A stretch of 57,722 nt of DNA from Pelargonium nanum (taxonomy: Eukaryota; Streptophyta; Magnoliopsida; Geraniales; Geraniaceae), in contig JAYMTF010000080.1 in assembly GCA_036897485.1 (NCBI GenBank), positions 1 through 57,722 of the forward strand. The letters are read 5' to 3'. A program made the position numbers and the translations under genes. Positions 1 to 14,400 of the stretch are shown one piece after another. The notes under the pieces were generated by a model. The model saw only the letters and a program-made list of their open reading frames with translations. It was not told where the DNA came from and made no database searches. Positions within the stretch are counted from its first letter, which is position 1. Every line of letters begins with the position of its first letter.

Positions 1-2961
1 ATCTTGTCTTTCCAACTTGAGAAATTTTCATTTTCTCTTCTTTCTGGAACCATCCTTAACCTTAACATCCATTTTCTTTAGGAGGACAACAACATAAACA
101 TACCAATAATATTGTAAGAGAATATTTTGCTTTGAAACTTTTTCCAAAAGAGGAAATATAGAGAGATGGTCCAGAAAATGGAGACTTGGGCTTTTCTTCA
201 AGCCAAAGCCCATTTAGTATGTCTCAAATGCACTATACATCTTCAAAGAAGCCATTTCATTTGTGTATTTACAGTGAAACCATCTGCTCTGGGATCTTTC
301 TGTTTTTGGGTCATTTATTTATTGTTTCTATGTTAATCTAGTGGTAATATATGTTTCATTTATACTTATTTAATATAAAACTACAAATTTAGTGGATTGC
401 AATATATGTATAAAGAAAGGGACACCTTGTTACTTGTCAGATTCCCTGGTTATATATTTAGTGTCAGTTTGGATGTTTTGGAGTTGTTAACATCATTAAT
501 AACTCTAAACAACAAAATGATATAATGTAAAAGAAACCCAATTACTATTCTGTCAAATGTTGAGGTTATAAGAAAACAAAAATAGGCATATGCAACTAAT
601 TCATAGCTTTGTAGTATGTAATTTGTCACTTTCCTCCCATTTGCCATCTTAGGGAATCAAATGGGAACTTTCTTGGAAAAAACCAGCTTTGCCAAGAATA
701 TAAGGTCAATGCCCATCAATTCATGGAATGCACCAATCCACCTTTTTTCAGCAGATGGGTAATAAATTTGAACATTGAAGAAAAGAAAAAGAAAACATGA
801 ATGGCCAATAAGGAAAAACAGCATATATGACAACACCATTAACTAGTTTCCATCAATAAGCAAAACTTGAATCACAGCTCTGTTCAGGTGTACTGCAGCT
901 TACCTTGACTTCAATGCTATTTGCTGTTTCTGCTTTAAATGGAGAGACAGACCCACAAAGACCAGAGATATGAACAATTCTGCAGAAGAAGAAACTGGCA
1001 TGCTTTACATTTTCAGAGTTTTGATGTTGATACAATGACACATGAAACCATACTAATAATTACAGGTGAAAATGAAATATCATTCTGCTACAGGTGGGTT
1101 ACAACTTTCATGATATAAATGAGTCAAGCCTAGCATTAGGTGGGGTTTAAATCAGATCATTATGGTTGATAGAGAAACAAAACTACATGAGAGTGACTGA
1201 TCAACCAAGACTGCATTTAAAAGTTCTACAGGAAAAGCTTCAAGTGCAAAACCTAAATGCATGGACCCTCTCGAGGTATTTAGATACTTAAGCCGGATCT
1301 TAATGGCCAACTAGTTATGCCGACTGTTACGGGAAAAGCATATCTCCATGATGAAATATTCAACTAAAGGGGCTGGCAACAATAGCAAATGATGTTGAAT
1401 GCAGAAGGAAAAGACAGAGGTGGAAAGAGACTCCACTGAGAAGAAGAGGGGAAAAAATGATGACAGAGACTTCAATTCCAGCCACACAGTGAAATGCAAG
1501 AAAATATCAACAAATAATAGCATATTGCATTTCAAGAAACTAACTCTTTAACAATGCTTCACGGTCGTGGTGGTGGTGCACATGCATTCAAGATCACAAA
1601 ACAGTCCTATCTAGAACAATATGATGAAACTTTGAAGGGCATGTTAACTAGCCTTGATTTCTGCTCATGAAAGCAACTCATTTAACATATAGATGCGGAA
1701 ATGGAAGAGAGCCCAACTAAAAGCGATGTGAACAGAATAATAACATCTAATCAACGCCTTTCGGTTTTGAACAATAGTGAATATGATGAAAAATACTATG
1801 AACCTAGAGAAGAACATTAAACATAGACATTTACATCATGGACACAGATTATTCTACTAACAGTGGAAACTAAAAACAATGGAGATAGGGCCTGGGCAGG
1901 AGGAGGCAAGTATCATGATAGACGACTCTGATTAGGTCTGTGAAGCATTAGCAGAAAGGTTCATAGGCAGCCTCTAGTAATTTTTTAATTGTTTCATAGC
2001 ATCACAGAAGTAAATAGTTTAGTTTCTATATGTCTGTGTGAAGAATTTTGCTGCTTCAGATAGGAACTAGAAACAAAGCTCATATCACAGATTTGAGTCA
2101 TCAAGATTAGCCAAAAATGGAAAGAAAAAAGATACAAAGATGCAAGATATTATTATTTACAGTATATGAAGCACATTATGGATGATGAATCATATACAAG
2201 ACTTGTAGCTAGTAAAAATGGAAAATTTCAAATGAATGAGGGAAAGAAATAGGTTTCAAGAAAAGAATTTTATAGACGAAATAACAGAAATGTTTTTCCT
2301 TCTGAACTGTTAACTAGAAAATGGTCCATAAATGCTGGTATTGAGACAAGCACAACTGATAAGTTGCCTCTATTTGTACAAAACATGCAATCATCATATC
2401 AATATATCAATGTATATAAATAAGAAAGCTCATTAGATCTAAAGAGAATGGCTATGGAACTCAATGTTTAATTTCACAAACAAGCTAATCAGCACTCAAA
2501 GCTGGCCTTAAGAAGAACAAAATAATACAAGATGCCTTACACTATAAACCACCACACCTGTGAATCAAACAAGTTAAGCCCAAACCCAAGCAATCCTCTT
2601 TGCACAATTCCACCTGCACAATTACACACCAGAAGCAACACTAAAGATTAATATCTCCATAACTGACATGCCCAGCAATGAAAGAGTAAAAACATAAAAC
2701 CCAGAAGCACCTGTATATGGAGACTTGGGGTGATGCAGAGGAGGAAAAGAAGGGGCAAACCAAATCCAGTCCCAATTTGAATCCTCTTTCTTCACTCTCT
2801 TTTTTGATTTTTTTTTAAGTTTTTGCAATTATACAGTACAAAAAACCATTACATGAAAAAAAAAAAAAAAAAAAAAAACTCAGCCTCTCAAATCCCAACA
2901 ATGCTACTTGTTGATGTTCCTCCCCAAAATTACAAACTATAACCTGTCTCTGCCTCCAAGC
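1..2961. other. Region downstream of the TCP gene, no coding gene seen
   Basis: About 3 kb of AT-rich sequence 3' of the minus-strand TCP gene. No open frame here resembles a known protein, and the short frames lack coding character. The part next to 2961 should hold the 3' untranslated region of the TCP transcript, but I cannot place its end. It includes an A23 run at 2856-2878, which reads as T23 on the transcript strand. Nothing else structured was recognised. Confidence 0.6.
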
Positions 2962-3891
2962 CTACTGTCCTGAGCCTTGAGAATCATCTTTGGAAGAAGG
3001 AGGTTGTTGATGGTGGTGTGGGTGTTGGTGTTGGTGTTGCTGGTGGACTCTGGCTTGAGCTTGACCCATCTGCTGATAAATTTGACTCAAGGCTTGTGAG
3101 TTCAAAACCCCAATATGGCCATCCTGGGACAACCCAAGCTCCAAGCCAGGAAGCTGCTGGTTGTTCCCACCCAAAATTGAAGTGAAACTCATAGGACCCA
3201 TGTTGGAGGAGGGCAATTCAAAGCCAGGGAAGCCAATTTTTTGGAGGTAATTGGAGCTCTCAGAGCCCAAATGTGTAGGTGTTGTAGATGAAGGAGCAGT
3301 TGTGGAGGACTGGAAGCCAAAGCCAGAGACAGTAGGTGGCCAGAGACCAGTAGTGACATGGGGATGATGGGGTCTTCCCAAATTGGCAGCAACCATAGGC
3401 CAACTGGTCCTACTGGACCCCCCCAATTCGTCCATCTTTTGCTGCAATCCGGCCGACAGAGAAGCTCCTTGCTGCGAAACAGAGCCTCCGGCGGCGGCGA
3501 GGGCCGAGGCCGGTATGGTCCCGGTCCCGGTGGCGGCGATGATGGAGGGCTCGGCCTGCTGGAGGAGCCACTGGATGGTCTCGCCGTCGGATTTGTGGGC
3601 CAATTCTCTGGTCAATTGGAAGATTCTGGCGGCGCACAGCGCCGGCATCCTTATCCTCCGGCCTCTGCCCTCAACTTTGGTGTGCCTGTCCTTGTTGGAG
3701 GTCCTCTTCGGAGCCAGCTGCTTTTTGCCCTCTTCTTTGTCTGCAATTACAATTTGGAAATCCTTAATTTCAGCTGGTTTGTTCTCTCCCATGTTGTTGT
3801 TGTTGGGTTGATGATGATGTTGTTGTTGCTGTTGTGGGAGGCTCAAGAAGTTTGGTACTTCTTGTGAATGCTTTGAACCCTTGGGATCCAT
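2962..3891 (-). CDS. TCP20: Class I TCP transcription factor, TCP20 type
   Basis: A single-exon gene of 309 residues. TCP factors bind GC-rich GGNCCCAC-type sites as dimers in the nucleus and control cell division and growth; Arabidopsis TCP20 also acts in nitrate signalling. The protein opens with [16 protein letters not shown], typical of TCP20, then has Q, H and N runs (about residues 19-33) and the basic helix-loop-helix TCP domain at about 63-117, including [20 protein letters not shown] and the helix motif [17 protein letters not shown]. The class I form of the basic region, four residues shorter than class II, is clear. The tail has [15 protein letters not shown] and ends KDDSQGSGQ, both TCP20 hallmarks, after a His/Gln-rich stretch. 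The frame stays open upstream to an ATG at 4023, but that extension is a Phe-rich stretch unlike the family, so the ATG at 3891 was chosen. YSL6 lies upstream on the same strand. Confidence 0.95.
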   Translation of the reverse strand: MDPKGSKHSQEVPNFLSLPQQQQQHHHQPNNNNMGENKPAEIKDFQIVIADKEEGKKQLAPKRTSNKDRHTKVEGRGRRIRMPALCAARIFQLTRELAHKSDGETIQWLLQQAEPSIIAATGTGTIPASALAAAGGSVSQQGASLSAGLQQKMDELGGSSRTSWPMVAANLGRPHHPHVTTGLWPPTVSGFGFQSSTTAPSSTTPTHLGSESSNYLQKIGFPGFELPSSNMGPMSFTSILGGNNQQLPGLELGLSQDGHIGVLNSQALSQIYQQMGQAQARVHQQHQHQHPHHHQQPPSSKDDSQGSGQ

Positions 3892-6800
3892 GAGAGCAAG
3901 AATGGAAAATAAAATAAAATAAAAATAATTAAAAAGGAAAAAAAAAAAGATGGGTCCTCTTAGATTGAAGAAGGTGATCCTGAAAAGTCCTACACTTTCA
4001 TGAGTCTTCACTGTTTTTGGCAAGAAATGTGAGACAAAAACCCAAAAACTAAAAATTGAAATAAACCCAAGGTAAGGTGCCCATGTATTTCAATTTTCAA
4101 GTTTCAATTGTCATGTCATCACATAAAAAATAAATAATTATTAACTTCTTCCTTTTTACTGTGTCTTTGTCTTTTTCACTGTAGTAGTTTTTGTTTGACT
4201 TGCACTTTGCTATGAATTGAATTTACAATAATTCTCCTGATTTTCAAGTTTGCAACTTTACCTACCAATTTTCACTCCATGCCATGGCATGGATGATTCC
4301 ATATTGATATTATATTAAGAGCAACACAAGAGCAAGAGCAACAGCAATCTATCATTCATTCCATTGATCTCTTACAAGGAAAGGGACTCAAGTGCCATGT
4401 CCAGCATTTGAGATGGGGACACCTGGCAGGCCATGATTGGATAGTGGGGTTGCTTCTAATCCACTCTAGGCAGACAGGCCCATCTTCTAGATATTGTTTC
4501 TTATAACTCCAAAAAGATTTGGAGAAGGAAATTGAATGATGGGATCAACCAGCAGCATAGTATGTGCTCCTGCTGCAACTTACATGTAAAGGTTGTGAAA
4601 GCTTTAATGAGGTTTCTGTTTCAGAATTGTTCAGTGTAAGTTGAGAGTTGAGACCCTTTAGGGATGGGGATGGGTCCATCTTCCATCCCACCTCCCATGT
4701 TATCTTATGTTTGTTTGTCATTAGATTAGATCTTGTTTATATAGTTTCACAAAACTTTCTATAAAGAATGTCTGCAATTTCAGTCATGATTAATTGGTCG
4801 AGATTCTCAGTCAAATGACAAACGAAATGGATCCGGGCGGGGCGCTCCGCACCCACAAATTCATTGGGGCGGGTATGAGTGTTAATTGATGAGGTGACAT
4901 CATCTCGTTGGCCATGATTCATTGGCTGAGATTCTTTTTTCTCTTATTTAAAATAGTTACTTTATTTTTATAAGTTGAGATATGTAGGATGGAGTATCTC
5001 TCCTCTTATAACCCAAAACATCACTCTATAATATATCATCGGTAAGAAAATTCGAACTTGAGAACTCAAATAATATTCAAAACGCTTATACCGCTTGGTT
5101 CAACAGGTCTTGATCTTTAAAGTAATTACAGAACAATGATTTTATCCACACAATGTGTATATAATTGTTGTGAAAACACAGTCCCCTAAATTCCTCCCAT
5201 GATATTTTCTCAAGAACCCATTTTGGAAAGGGACCTTATGAGTGTTTAGTATATAATTATATATACCAAATGCCAAACCCTAAGTCCTAAAAAAAGGGGA
5301 ATAATAATTGATGAGGTAGGTACATATGTTTGTGTGAGACTTGTACCATACATGTTAAAGGAGGATTAAATTAGAGAAATTCTAGGACAACAAGAAAGAC
5401 TAAAAACCAATATAGTTGTTAAGTTAATTAGGCCACTCATCAAATTTAATTATATCATATTAATCAAATCCATTAAGGGTTGTAAAGCAACTGATCAATT
5501 ATATCAGAAAAGACAGCCATGTGGGATTGAATTGTATTATAGTATATGTAGACATTTTGTAATTAAGTTTTTGTTGACATCACACCAGTCTTAGAATGTT
5601 TAATTTGCACCATCAAGATTCAAGACCATGCATGCCTAGGGTTTCTACATCTTAATTATTGCTATTAATATGACTTCCATGCCCTTTCTTCACAAACTCA
5701 AATTTGTCCATTGACCTATATATAGAAGAACTGATAACCATATGCATTAATTTTATGGATCAACAATACCCATCTCTATTCTTTCATTTATTTTTGTAAC
5801 ATATACAAAAGGAAAAGGTAATGTGTTTTGGTTCAATGAGAAAGAAAAACAAGTGCATGAAGAGAAAATAGTGTGAGGACCACTATATCAATTTTTTCAA
5901 GAATTACTGTATATATGACAAAATATCACCTCATTCTTTTCCCTCGTGCTAATAACGACGCACCAATTAAAAGTAAAGGCACAACTATAATTGAATTAGA
6001 CTATTTTTATTGTTATTGTTGTCTGATTACAAATAAAGAAGTCATATTAACATACTTAAGAAACTTACAATTCAAAAAGATATGTCGATTGTGACTTTAT
6101 AATATGGTCAGGAAGTGACACATGGATAATATAATAATATAATTAATACAAAATTATTCCAAATTGAAAAGTACTATTTAAAACGGCATTTTGGAGGCCT
6201 AAAAAATCTCGGATGGCTAAAAATGAAGATGACACTGCTTGGCTTTGTGTCTTGTTTGTTTCGCCGTTTTTGTTTTATTAACTGAACAAATTTCAAGCGG
6301 ATACAGCAAAATTTCTGACTTTTCCAATTCCTGCATTCAAAATTGGAATTATACCGCATTGAACGGTGGATATGAAAATAACACCACATATAGTCTAATA
6401 CATATATACAAAACAAGATATATATAATGTAGAGCGGTGTATGATGCATAATTAGTTGGGTAATTGGTCCAAGTTAAAGTTTGCTTTAATTTGTTTTCAA
6501 AATTCAAAAGGTAGCTGGTTGGTATGATTAATGTGTTCCCTTTAGCTGTTGAGTGTTGATGGAAAGAATTAGGACAAGAATTTGAGTCATATTGTGGTGG
6601 GAAAGCTTCCTTCCTAGCTATGACTATTGACTAGGACACCATATTTCCACACTCTCAATGTCAAATTAAGACATCTATCAACCAACAAATTAACATCTAT
6701 AAAAATTCACAAATAAAACTAGTCATCTTATGAAGATTGCATGCATTTCTTGGTCACCATAGTGGACATCTCTACTCTCTTTCTTACTCCTTAATTATAT

Positions 6801-9800
6801 GCACTTTTTCATACTTGCAAACTTGTTCTTCAAGCAATTTTGGGGTGTTTTGGGGCATGATTCACACAAGATCATTAAAAATATATATATATAAAGCATC
6901 CTTGTAAATTAAATATTGACTTGAATTTTGGCCCTACTATCATTCTCTTTTATCTTTATTTAAGCTGATTGTAGTGTTCTTGGGTCACTTCTTTATTTTT
7001 AATAGTAATATTAATTAAAAGTTGTATATTGTAGTAATTTTTTATATAGCAAATATTAATTACATTAAGAATAATAGAAACTTACAGACTCGATTACGAA
7101 CAGACTGACATAGATACAAATATCATAGTAACTTGATTCGCAGATCTCGCATGTCCATACAAACGACCAACTGTCATATCGTTGGTCTAAATATTTATGG
7201 TAATAATGGAACAAGTAGACTCGTTTCTTGCTCTCTTCATCATTTGACGCGCAACATTACTCCCAAGCAAAAAACTCATATTCATAATGGAAAAAATAAC
7301 TTCCAACAAGGGAAGAATTTCCAACATTGGAAGAAAAACTTTCAATAATGAAAGACAAATCAAACTTAAAATTAACAAAATTACTAAAATACGATTCAAA
7401 ACAGAAAAACATGATAATATTCACTCTACCCGCATTAAACATATATATTATCAAAACGAGCTTATAGTGAATGTGGAGATGATAACGCGGCGTCTGAAAG
7501 CGAATATAGAATACGGGGAGCCAATAGTGATGATGAATCTAACAGAATAACAAGCCTAATCAAGTTGAATATGTGTTTATTCAATAGGTAATGCAAGTAA
7601 GAAATGATATTGAACTACCGCCGATAAAAAAAGACCAGCGGTGGTTCAAAGAAAATTTTTGGACTAAAAACTAGAGAAGACGGCTAAAGTTTCTAGAGAT
7701 GAGAGAATTTTAGGGTTTTTATATTGTAGTAAATTTGAATAGCTGTATTCAATAATAAAAAAAAAACATAATTTGAATAAGAATTTAACTATGGAACTAA
7801 AAAAAATGAAAGTAAAAAAAAAATTAAATTTAATATTATTGAGGAATGAGGACTATTGGATTAAATTGTAAGAAATATTGAATATGGTACTATAAATAGT
7901 TGAGTGGTGGTGATGATAATTTATGGTGGATATGTAGGTGTGTGTTGGTGATTGTTTTGGTGGTCACATGGTGCTTCCCATGGAGGGGACAAGGGAGGTC
8001 CCTCTCCCAAACCTATATGTTGAAATTTTATACCCAATATCACATGAATTCAAAGCTTTAATGAAAAGGAAAAAGCTTTCATTTCCTTTCATTTTAATTC
8101 TAACCTTTTATTTTTTTTAATTTTTTTACTTTTATTTATCTACCATTCCCTATCAATCTCATTGGTAATAAGATTTGGCTCTAATCATTTGACTCCTCTC
8201 TCATATTTTTCTCAAGTTTTTGCCTAACCATTTTGATTTTGAAGCTTCAGTCTCCCCCAAACAATCTATTATGGAAAAATGTTTCCGGCCTATTACTTGT
8301 CTTTTTGAAAGTTTTATCCATTTAATATTTTAATATATGTTAATTTGAAATCTCCTTATGAGTTTAGGAGTTGAATTTTAGTTTGAACTTGAGATTATGG
8401 TCCGTATCTTAAATTTTTGAACTGAATCTTGAATCTTACGACACAAAAGGGCACAACTTGAGGCGTGTGCATCTTTGTCATGTAGATTTCAGTGAATCAT
8501 ATTCGAGTTAGAGAAAATTTGAGAGATAATGAATCATCTCTCATTTTAAGATATAAAAGTATTTATACATACAAATTAAAGAAAACGACTTGGCGTTGTG
8601 TGATTTTTCGGTAGAGATGTGGATTCCGTGGTGAGTTAATGAATTGTCTCTCGGGTACTTCCCGAACACTTAGTTATGTTTCGTACCTCTGTTTACTTTA
8701 AGGCGGACCAGATCGTTGTAGCACGATGCCAATGCTGCAACGTTTGGCACTACTTTGTTAGTAAGAATTAAGAAGCCAATTATAAATAAAATGATGGGAT
8801 TTTGGATAGAGAAATAAATAAAGTAGGAGTACGTAAACGTAGATAGGATGGTCCATGACTCCATGGATGAGTCTATCATTTTCCAATTTCCACAATGTTG
8901 ACTAAACTCAGAATGGTCCACCAAAGGTACACATTACACTTACAACTATACATATCATACCCCATATTCAGAGGGCACACTGCCCTCCACATTTTTCTCT
9001 TGCATGCTTCGTCGATAAGCAATTCACAAAAAGTCAGCTTGTTTATATGTAATAAATTCATCATTATCAAATAGTTACGGACCACCGACATGTCTATCAC
9101 TTAAGAATTGTTGTGTCTTGAATTCGAGTAATTGTTAGACAATTGGAACTTCAATTATTATATTGTTGTAGTTTTCTAAGAAACAAATAAATTTGTTGTG
9201 ATATCATTCAAAAAAAATTGTTGTGATAGAATGTAAAAGAATTCGTTAGCAATTTTTTGTGGTTGAGAAAATGCTAAACTCTCATTACAAAATTTGGTAT
9301 AAAAAGTGACGTATAAACTTACATGACATATATATATATTTTTCATATTTTGTGGTTTAAATAAACTTGACATACTCATCAATAGAGTAATTGATGTGTC
9401 ATGTCTCTTTATTTGACACATCATTTTGTATAAATTTTTTTTTACAAAATTTGGACCCTATAAATTTAGTGTAATTGTTTATCTTAAAATGAAAAAAAAA
9501 TAATACTCTCTTACTTATATTTTATTAATAAAAAAGAAATCAACCATATTTAGAACAAATATGGAATTGAAAATAGTAGTGCCCACCCACATTCACATAA
9601 CAATAACAATAACAATATCAATGCAAATGTTTGTTTAATCCCGAATTAGGCATAATAACATGCTGTTGTGAAGATTATATATTACTCTAATTTGGGGCAT
9701 AAAGTCAAAATGGGTTTGGCTATATATTACTTGTGCGTTGTGTGCAACTCATTACAAGACATTTGTATTAGTGGAGTTTGGTTTGATTCTTCATTCTTCT

Positions 9801-11440
9801 TTTGTCAACAAAAATCTCTTTAAAGTTGCATGGCAATTTAAGCTTACACACATTCACTATATTGTTATTATTATATAGTCCACTCCAACTTATATTTTAT
9901 TTCTTTTACATTATAATGGCAAAACATAATGTCATGGAATATTGGACCCCATATTATATACAAATATCTCAAACAATTATCTACCATCAATTGATTTACT
10001 TACAATGTTTTTGGTGATTTTATTTTATACAAAACTTATTTAAACTTATTTAGATGGAGCACACTGAAGCCAGTAAAAGCCATAATCTCCAACTGAATGG
10101 GTTGTTTGGATAAAGATGGACTCACCATTATCCACAATCTCTATGTGCTATCCCTTTCTTTTTCTTTAATTTTTTTTACTCTACTTCATATTTATTGTAA
10201 TTTTATGATATTTTGATCATAATTTCTCATGCACCACCTCCATCCACCAAAACTTTTATCCATAAATAATGTTGTTAATATTGTTATTTGGTCATCTTTC
10301 TTTTGACATATATTGTAATTTAGATGCAAGAAAATTCTATTCGTCAAGTATGATCTAGTAATTTTCATCTTAAATGAAAGCCATACTCTTTTTTCAGAAA
10401 AATTAAAAAATTAATTATTGTTTTAAGTTTATTTTGTAATATCAATATACAAATGCCGTAACAAATTCAATATATAATAACCAACTTATTAAAGAAATAC
10501 TTTGATTAATCATACATAAACAACACAAAGAAAATATATTCAAAGATTTTAAATGGTACATAAATTACAGGAGAATCGTGTCTTGCCACGTGTTACTTAA
10601 CATAAATTGTATTCCTTGAAAATATCTAAATAAATCCAAGTAACCCTATAAAGTATTTTGAACCATAATTTCTCATTAGTTATTAAATATTTGAAAACAA
10701 CAAGAGATTGATGTAGACAACACCTACATCCCATCCAAAATTTGAATATAATTATAAAACGAATACGATAGAACTATTTGGTGCTTAAAATAAGATGAAA
10801 AAAATCAAATGAGATAATGAAACACTTGTGTACTCAAATATTGGTGTTCACAAATTAGGCGAAAATTTATAAGACCCAAGCAAAGCAGGCCAGCTTTGGC
10901 CGGTGTTTATGTAAATTTTGTTTGCATTTGAAGACTTTTTGGAGGGAAAAATAACCTGAAAACCTACCCCACTACTAAAATACTTAACACCACATGTTCC
11001 TCCACAGTCCAATTCCACTAGAAAAAGAAAACAGTGTTAGGAGGCAGCTTCCAAGCTTATATATACAAATGGCCTAAAGTTTTGTAAAGTAGTAAAAGCC
11101 AGAATTTAGCTACAAATATATAATACCAACCCATCTGTAGCTTCCTTAAGGAAGGACCCATTGGCTCCTTCCTAATTCCTTTTGTTTTGCCCATGAAACT
11201 CACTTACTTTTCTTTTTCTGAATTCTCTCCCTTTAACCAACATTGTGTCAAACTTGAAGCCCACCTTATCATGGCATGTCTTCTTTAATGTACATGAACC
11301 AATTGGTACATTTTCACAATTAATATGCAAATTTGAAATACATATAAAATAGTATTAACATTCATATTTACAGAATCCAACAAATGCTACAGTTCACAGA
11401 ACACATGAATACAATGCAACGAGCGGTTCCTGCGTTGTGC
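3892..11440. other. Intergenic region between TCP20 and YSL6 genes
   Basis: About 7.5 kb with no credible gene. It should hold the TCP promoter and 5' leader on the right of 3891 and the 3' untranslated region of the YSL gene on the left of 11440. A GC-richer patch at about 4800-4920 stands out from the AT-rich surroundings and is flanked by two similar words (ggtcgagattct near 4797 and ggctgagattct near 4923), which looks like an old repeat insertion. The open frames near 7133-7550 are low-complexity (Asn, Lys and Gln rich) and match nothing I recognise. The rest is AT-rich sequence with short A and T runs. Confidence 0.6.
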
Positions 11441-14400
11441 TCAGCTTCTCAAAGATGGCCCGAAATACATGCAGATGGGAGGGTTTATCCTAAAAATAGA
11501 GAGGACTGCTGATGGTATTGTCCAAATCCCATCTCCACAGATTAAACCAGAAGCAACTGCCCCTGCAAAATCCTCTGAACTCTTCCGATTTATTCGCTCC
11601 CACACATACAATATCACTGTCCCGACAAACATGTCAATTGCAAAGTATGCTCCAATGTAGAAGGGGACCGCCATTGCCATTGGAATTGGAATGAACTGCG
11701 AGACCTTCTTCGGAGTCACATCCCTCGCAAGGTTTATAACCAGGGCTGCCACAAAGAATCCACAGCATAATGCCAGGCAGTGCTTAGGCAGCTCGGAGAA
11801 TCCCTCAATTCCTAATATGGCCATTTCTCTGAATATCACTGCATATGGCGCTTTGTATGGCCCATCGGGTGACCCAATATCAAACGCGGTCCAAAATAGC
11901 CAGAATGTAAGCGGAGCTATGACACAACCCATGGCAGTTCCTACTAATTGGCTCACAAACATAGACTTGGCAGATGATAGAGTAAGGTAACCTGTTTTGA
12001 AATCTTGCATCAGATCAGCTGCAGTGGAAACAATGGACATCATAACCCCACAAGCTGCCAACCCAGCAACAACCCCACCATTGCTTCCAACCAGCGACGC
12101 AATCATGAAGAGACCAATCTTTCCATAAGTGGAAGCCAAGCTCCAGTCTGTGAGCCCAGTGCCATAAGAGTTGCAGAAGGCGAGGGCAGGGGCTATAATG
12201 TATGAGCAAAGAACCAGATACCACTTTAGGGGAGGAAAAATCATTGGTATCGTTGCTGTTGATATAGCAGCTAGCCCAACATATCCAGAAGCTGCAATCC
12301 AGGAAGGAATCCGGTCTTTCAAAAATACTTCATCTCTCTTTCTTTGCTCCAACAGTATATTGGAACTCTCCCTATCTGTTAAAGCATAAGGAGAATAATA
12401 AATGGTCAGCACAGAAGAGGGTAAACAAAACATATTCATTTAACAGATCCTTGATTCCTTGAGTACTGAACACAGAAGGAAAATGTAAGAGATCCAATTT
12501 GGAATAAATGGTTCCAAGTCTCCATAAGATATCTCTATCAGAACTAGTCGATTGAAATTATCATGCAAGCATCCATAACAGGCCTTTAATATCTTAGCAT
12601 AATATACATATATATTAATCAAGTTTAACGACAAAAAATAGTTCTAATTGCATCAGAAGAAGAAAAAAACTAGGGGACCAAATATTTGTACGAGAGGAAG
12701 TAACCTAATCCACACAATAAATGAATGAAAACAATGCATTAGACACCTTCACCACAAACATGAAAGAGAGTCAAAGATCATATATATCCTCACCTAGAAT
12801 CTCCTTAACTACAGGAAGGTCCTCTTTTGTACTTTTGTTGCATATTTCCTTAATGGTTATGGCTATTATCTTGACCAAATTGTAAAGACCATCACCAAGG
12901 ATAAGGGCAATAGCAATAAAAACCTGTAGACAATATAAAGACATGCAGGAGAATGGTTAGAACAGCCTCACAAGAAAAATATGTTTTATCAAGGCCAACA
13001 TAAAGACAAAAATATGTAAGTAGCAGAGTTTCAAAAATGTATAATCACCAACAAGGCTTGCATGTATTCAAGTGAGACGCCTCCACATGTGAAGATGAAA
13101 CCCATGAAAAAGACAAGTGTTTTTATACCTTGTATCCATAGAGACCTTTGAAATCGTTGCCCTCAAGGTTAGCTGGATACCAGTCCCCAGCATGCTGGGA
13201 AATGAAGGGCCACAAGAATCCCCATGAAATTATAGCCCCTAGAAGAACTGAACAGTTGACTATGTGAGGGCAAATAAGACCACATCCAACATAAGTTGGG
13301 CTGAAGTCAAAATAGAACCTGCACCAAGAGAGACAATGAAAAACACTGTCAACATCACCTGTCTAATTAATACATGATAGCAACTAATGCGTGCTTGATA
13401 TGATATTATACGAGCCAAGTAGACTTTTAGTGTAAGAGCCTGAAACAACATGATGAGTAGATAGATTGTTTTTGTATTTATTTGTATATATATACACACA
13501 TGAATGTAATCTAGATCAAAACTTATAAATCCTACTTCATTTTCTTATACTTCTCTATGGTAATGTAACTATACAAATGAAGGATTCAACTCTCTGTAGC
13601 ACATTCATGTGGTCACAATGCTCACCAAGTCGATCCAGATAACAGGACACAATGAAACCCCAAAGAGTGGTCAGTGCACGAAGCAAAGTCATTATAGTTC
13701 GATGTAACCTCACATGACAATATTAAATACAGAGTATTGCATACACTAAGGAGCAGGTATTGGTTGTGACTAAGGTGATACAACACACTGCCAGTAATCA
13801 ACATGACACAACACCTTAAGCTACATTACTGATGTGAGATCATGTTCAATTCACATGGTTACAAAAGTTATGTGGCAAACAATGTGTGAAATAGATGATA
13901 TCAACATGACACCTACTAAAGTTGCACAGAGGGAGAGATAGATAACAAAGTGTGCAAGAATCTTACGTGTTTTTGAACAGTGTCAAACCAAGGGTGGGAA
14001 AATTATCAAATCCGCAAGAATCCCCAACGCCACTGAAAAACCACTTAAAGCAGCTCCACACTAAACTCATACTCAGATATTTTCCAAGACAACTGACTTG
14101 TTTCCTGCCAGGAGACACAGACAATGAAAATATAGCTCTTGATTACTAGTGCATACGTTAAAATACAAATAATACTAAAAATTTATAGAGCTTTAAAGAA
14201 CAGAGTTTTTGTTTGTTTGTTTGTACTGTAAGAGTGTCAATTAAGCTGTGTTTGAAATATTACTTCCTTTTAACCTATTGATCCTGTTTAAGCCGCTCTT
14301 TATAGACATGATTCTCTTTCTCAGAAGAATTTCCAATCAAGTTATGTCAACAGCTACATATAAAAAGATACAAAACAATGAAGACATCCACTTACCCTGC

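Noticed and set aside
3358-3867. 169-residue plus-strand open frame
   Set aside because: It lies exactly antisense to the TCP20 coding region and is rich in Gly, Pro and Leu from the opposite strand's codons. No protein family is recognisable.
3892-4023. Upstream in-frame extension of the TCP protein (start at 4023)
   Set aside because: The extension is a Phe-rich stretch unlike any TCP protein, while the start at 3891 gives the family's usual MDPK opening.
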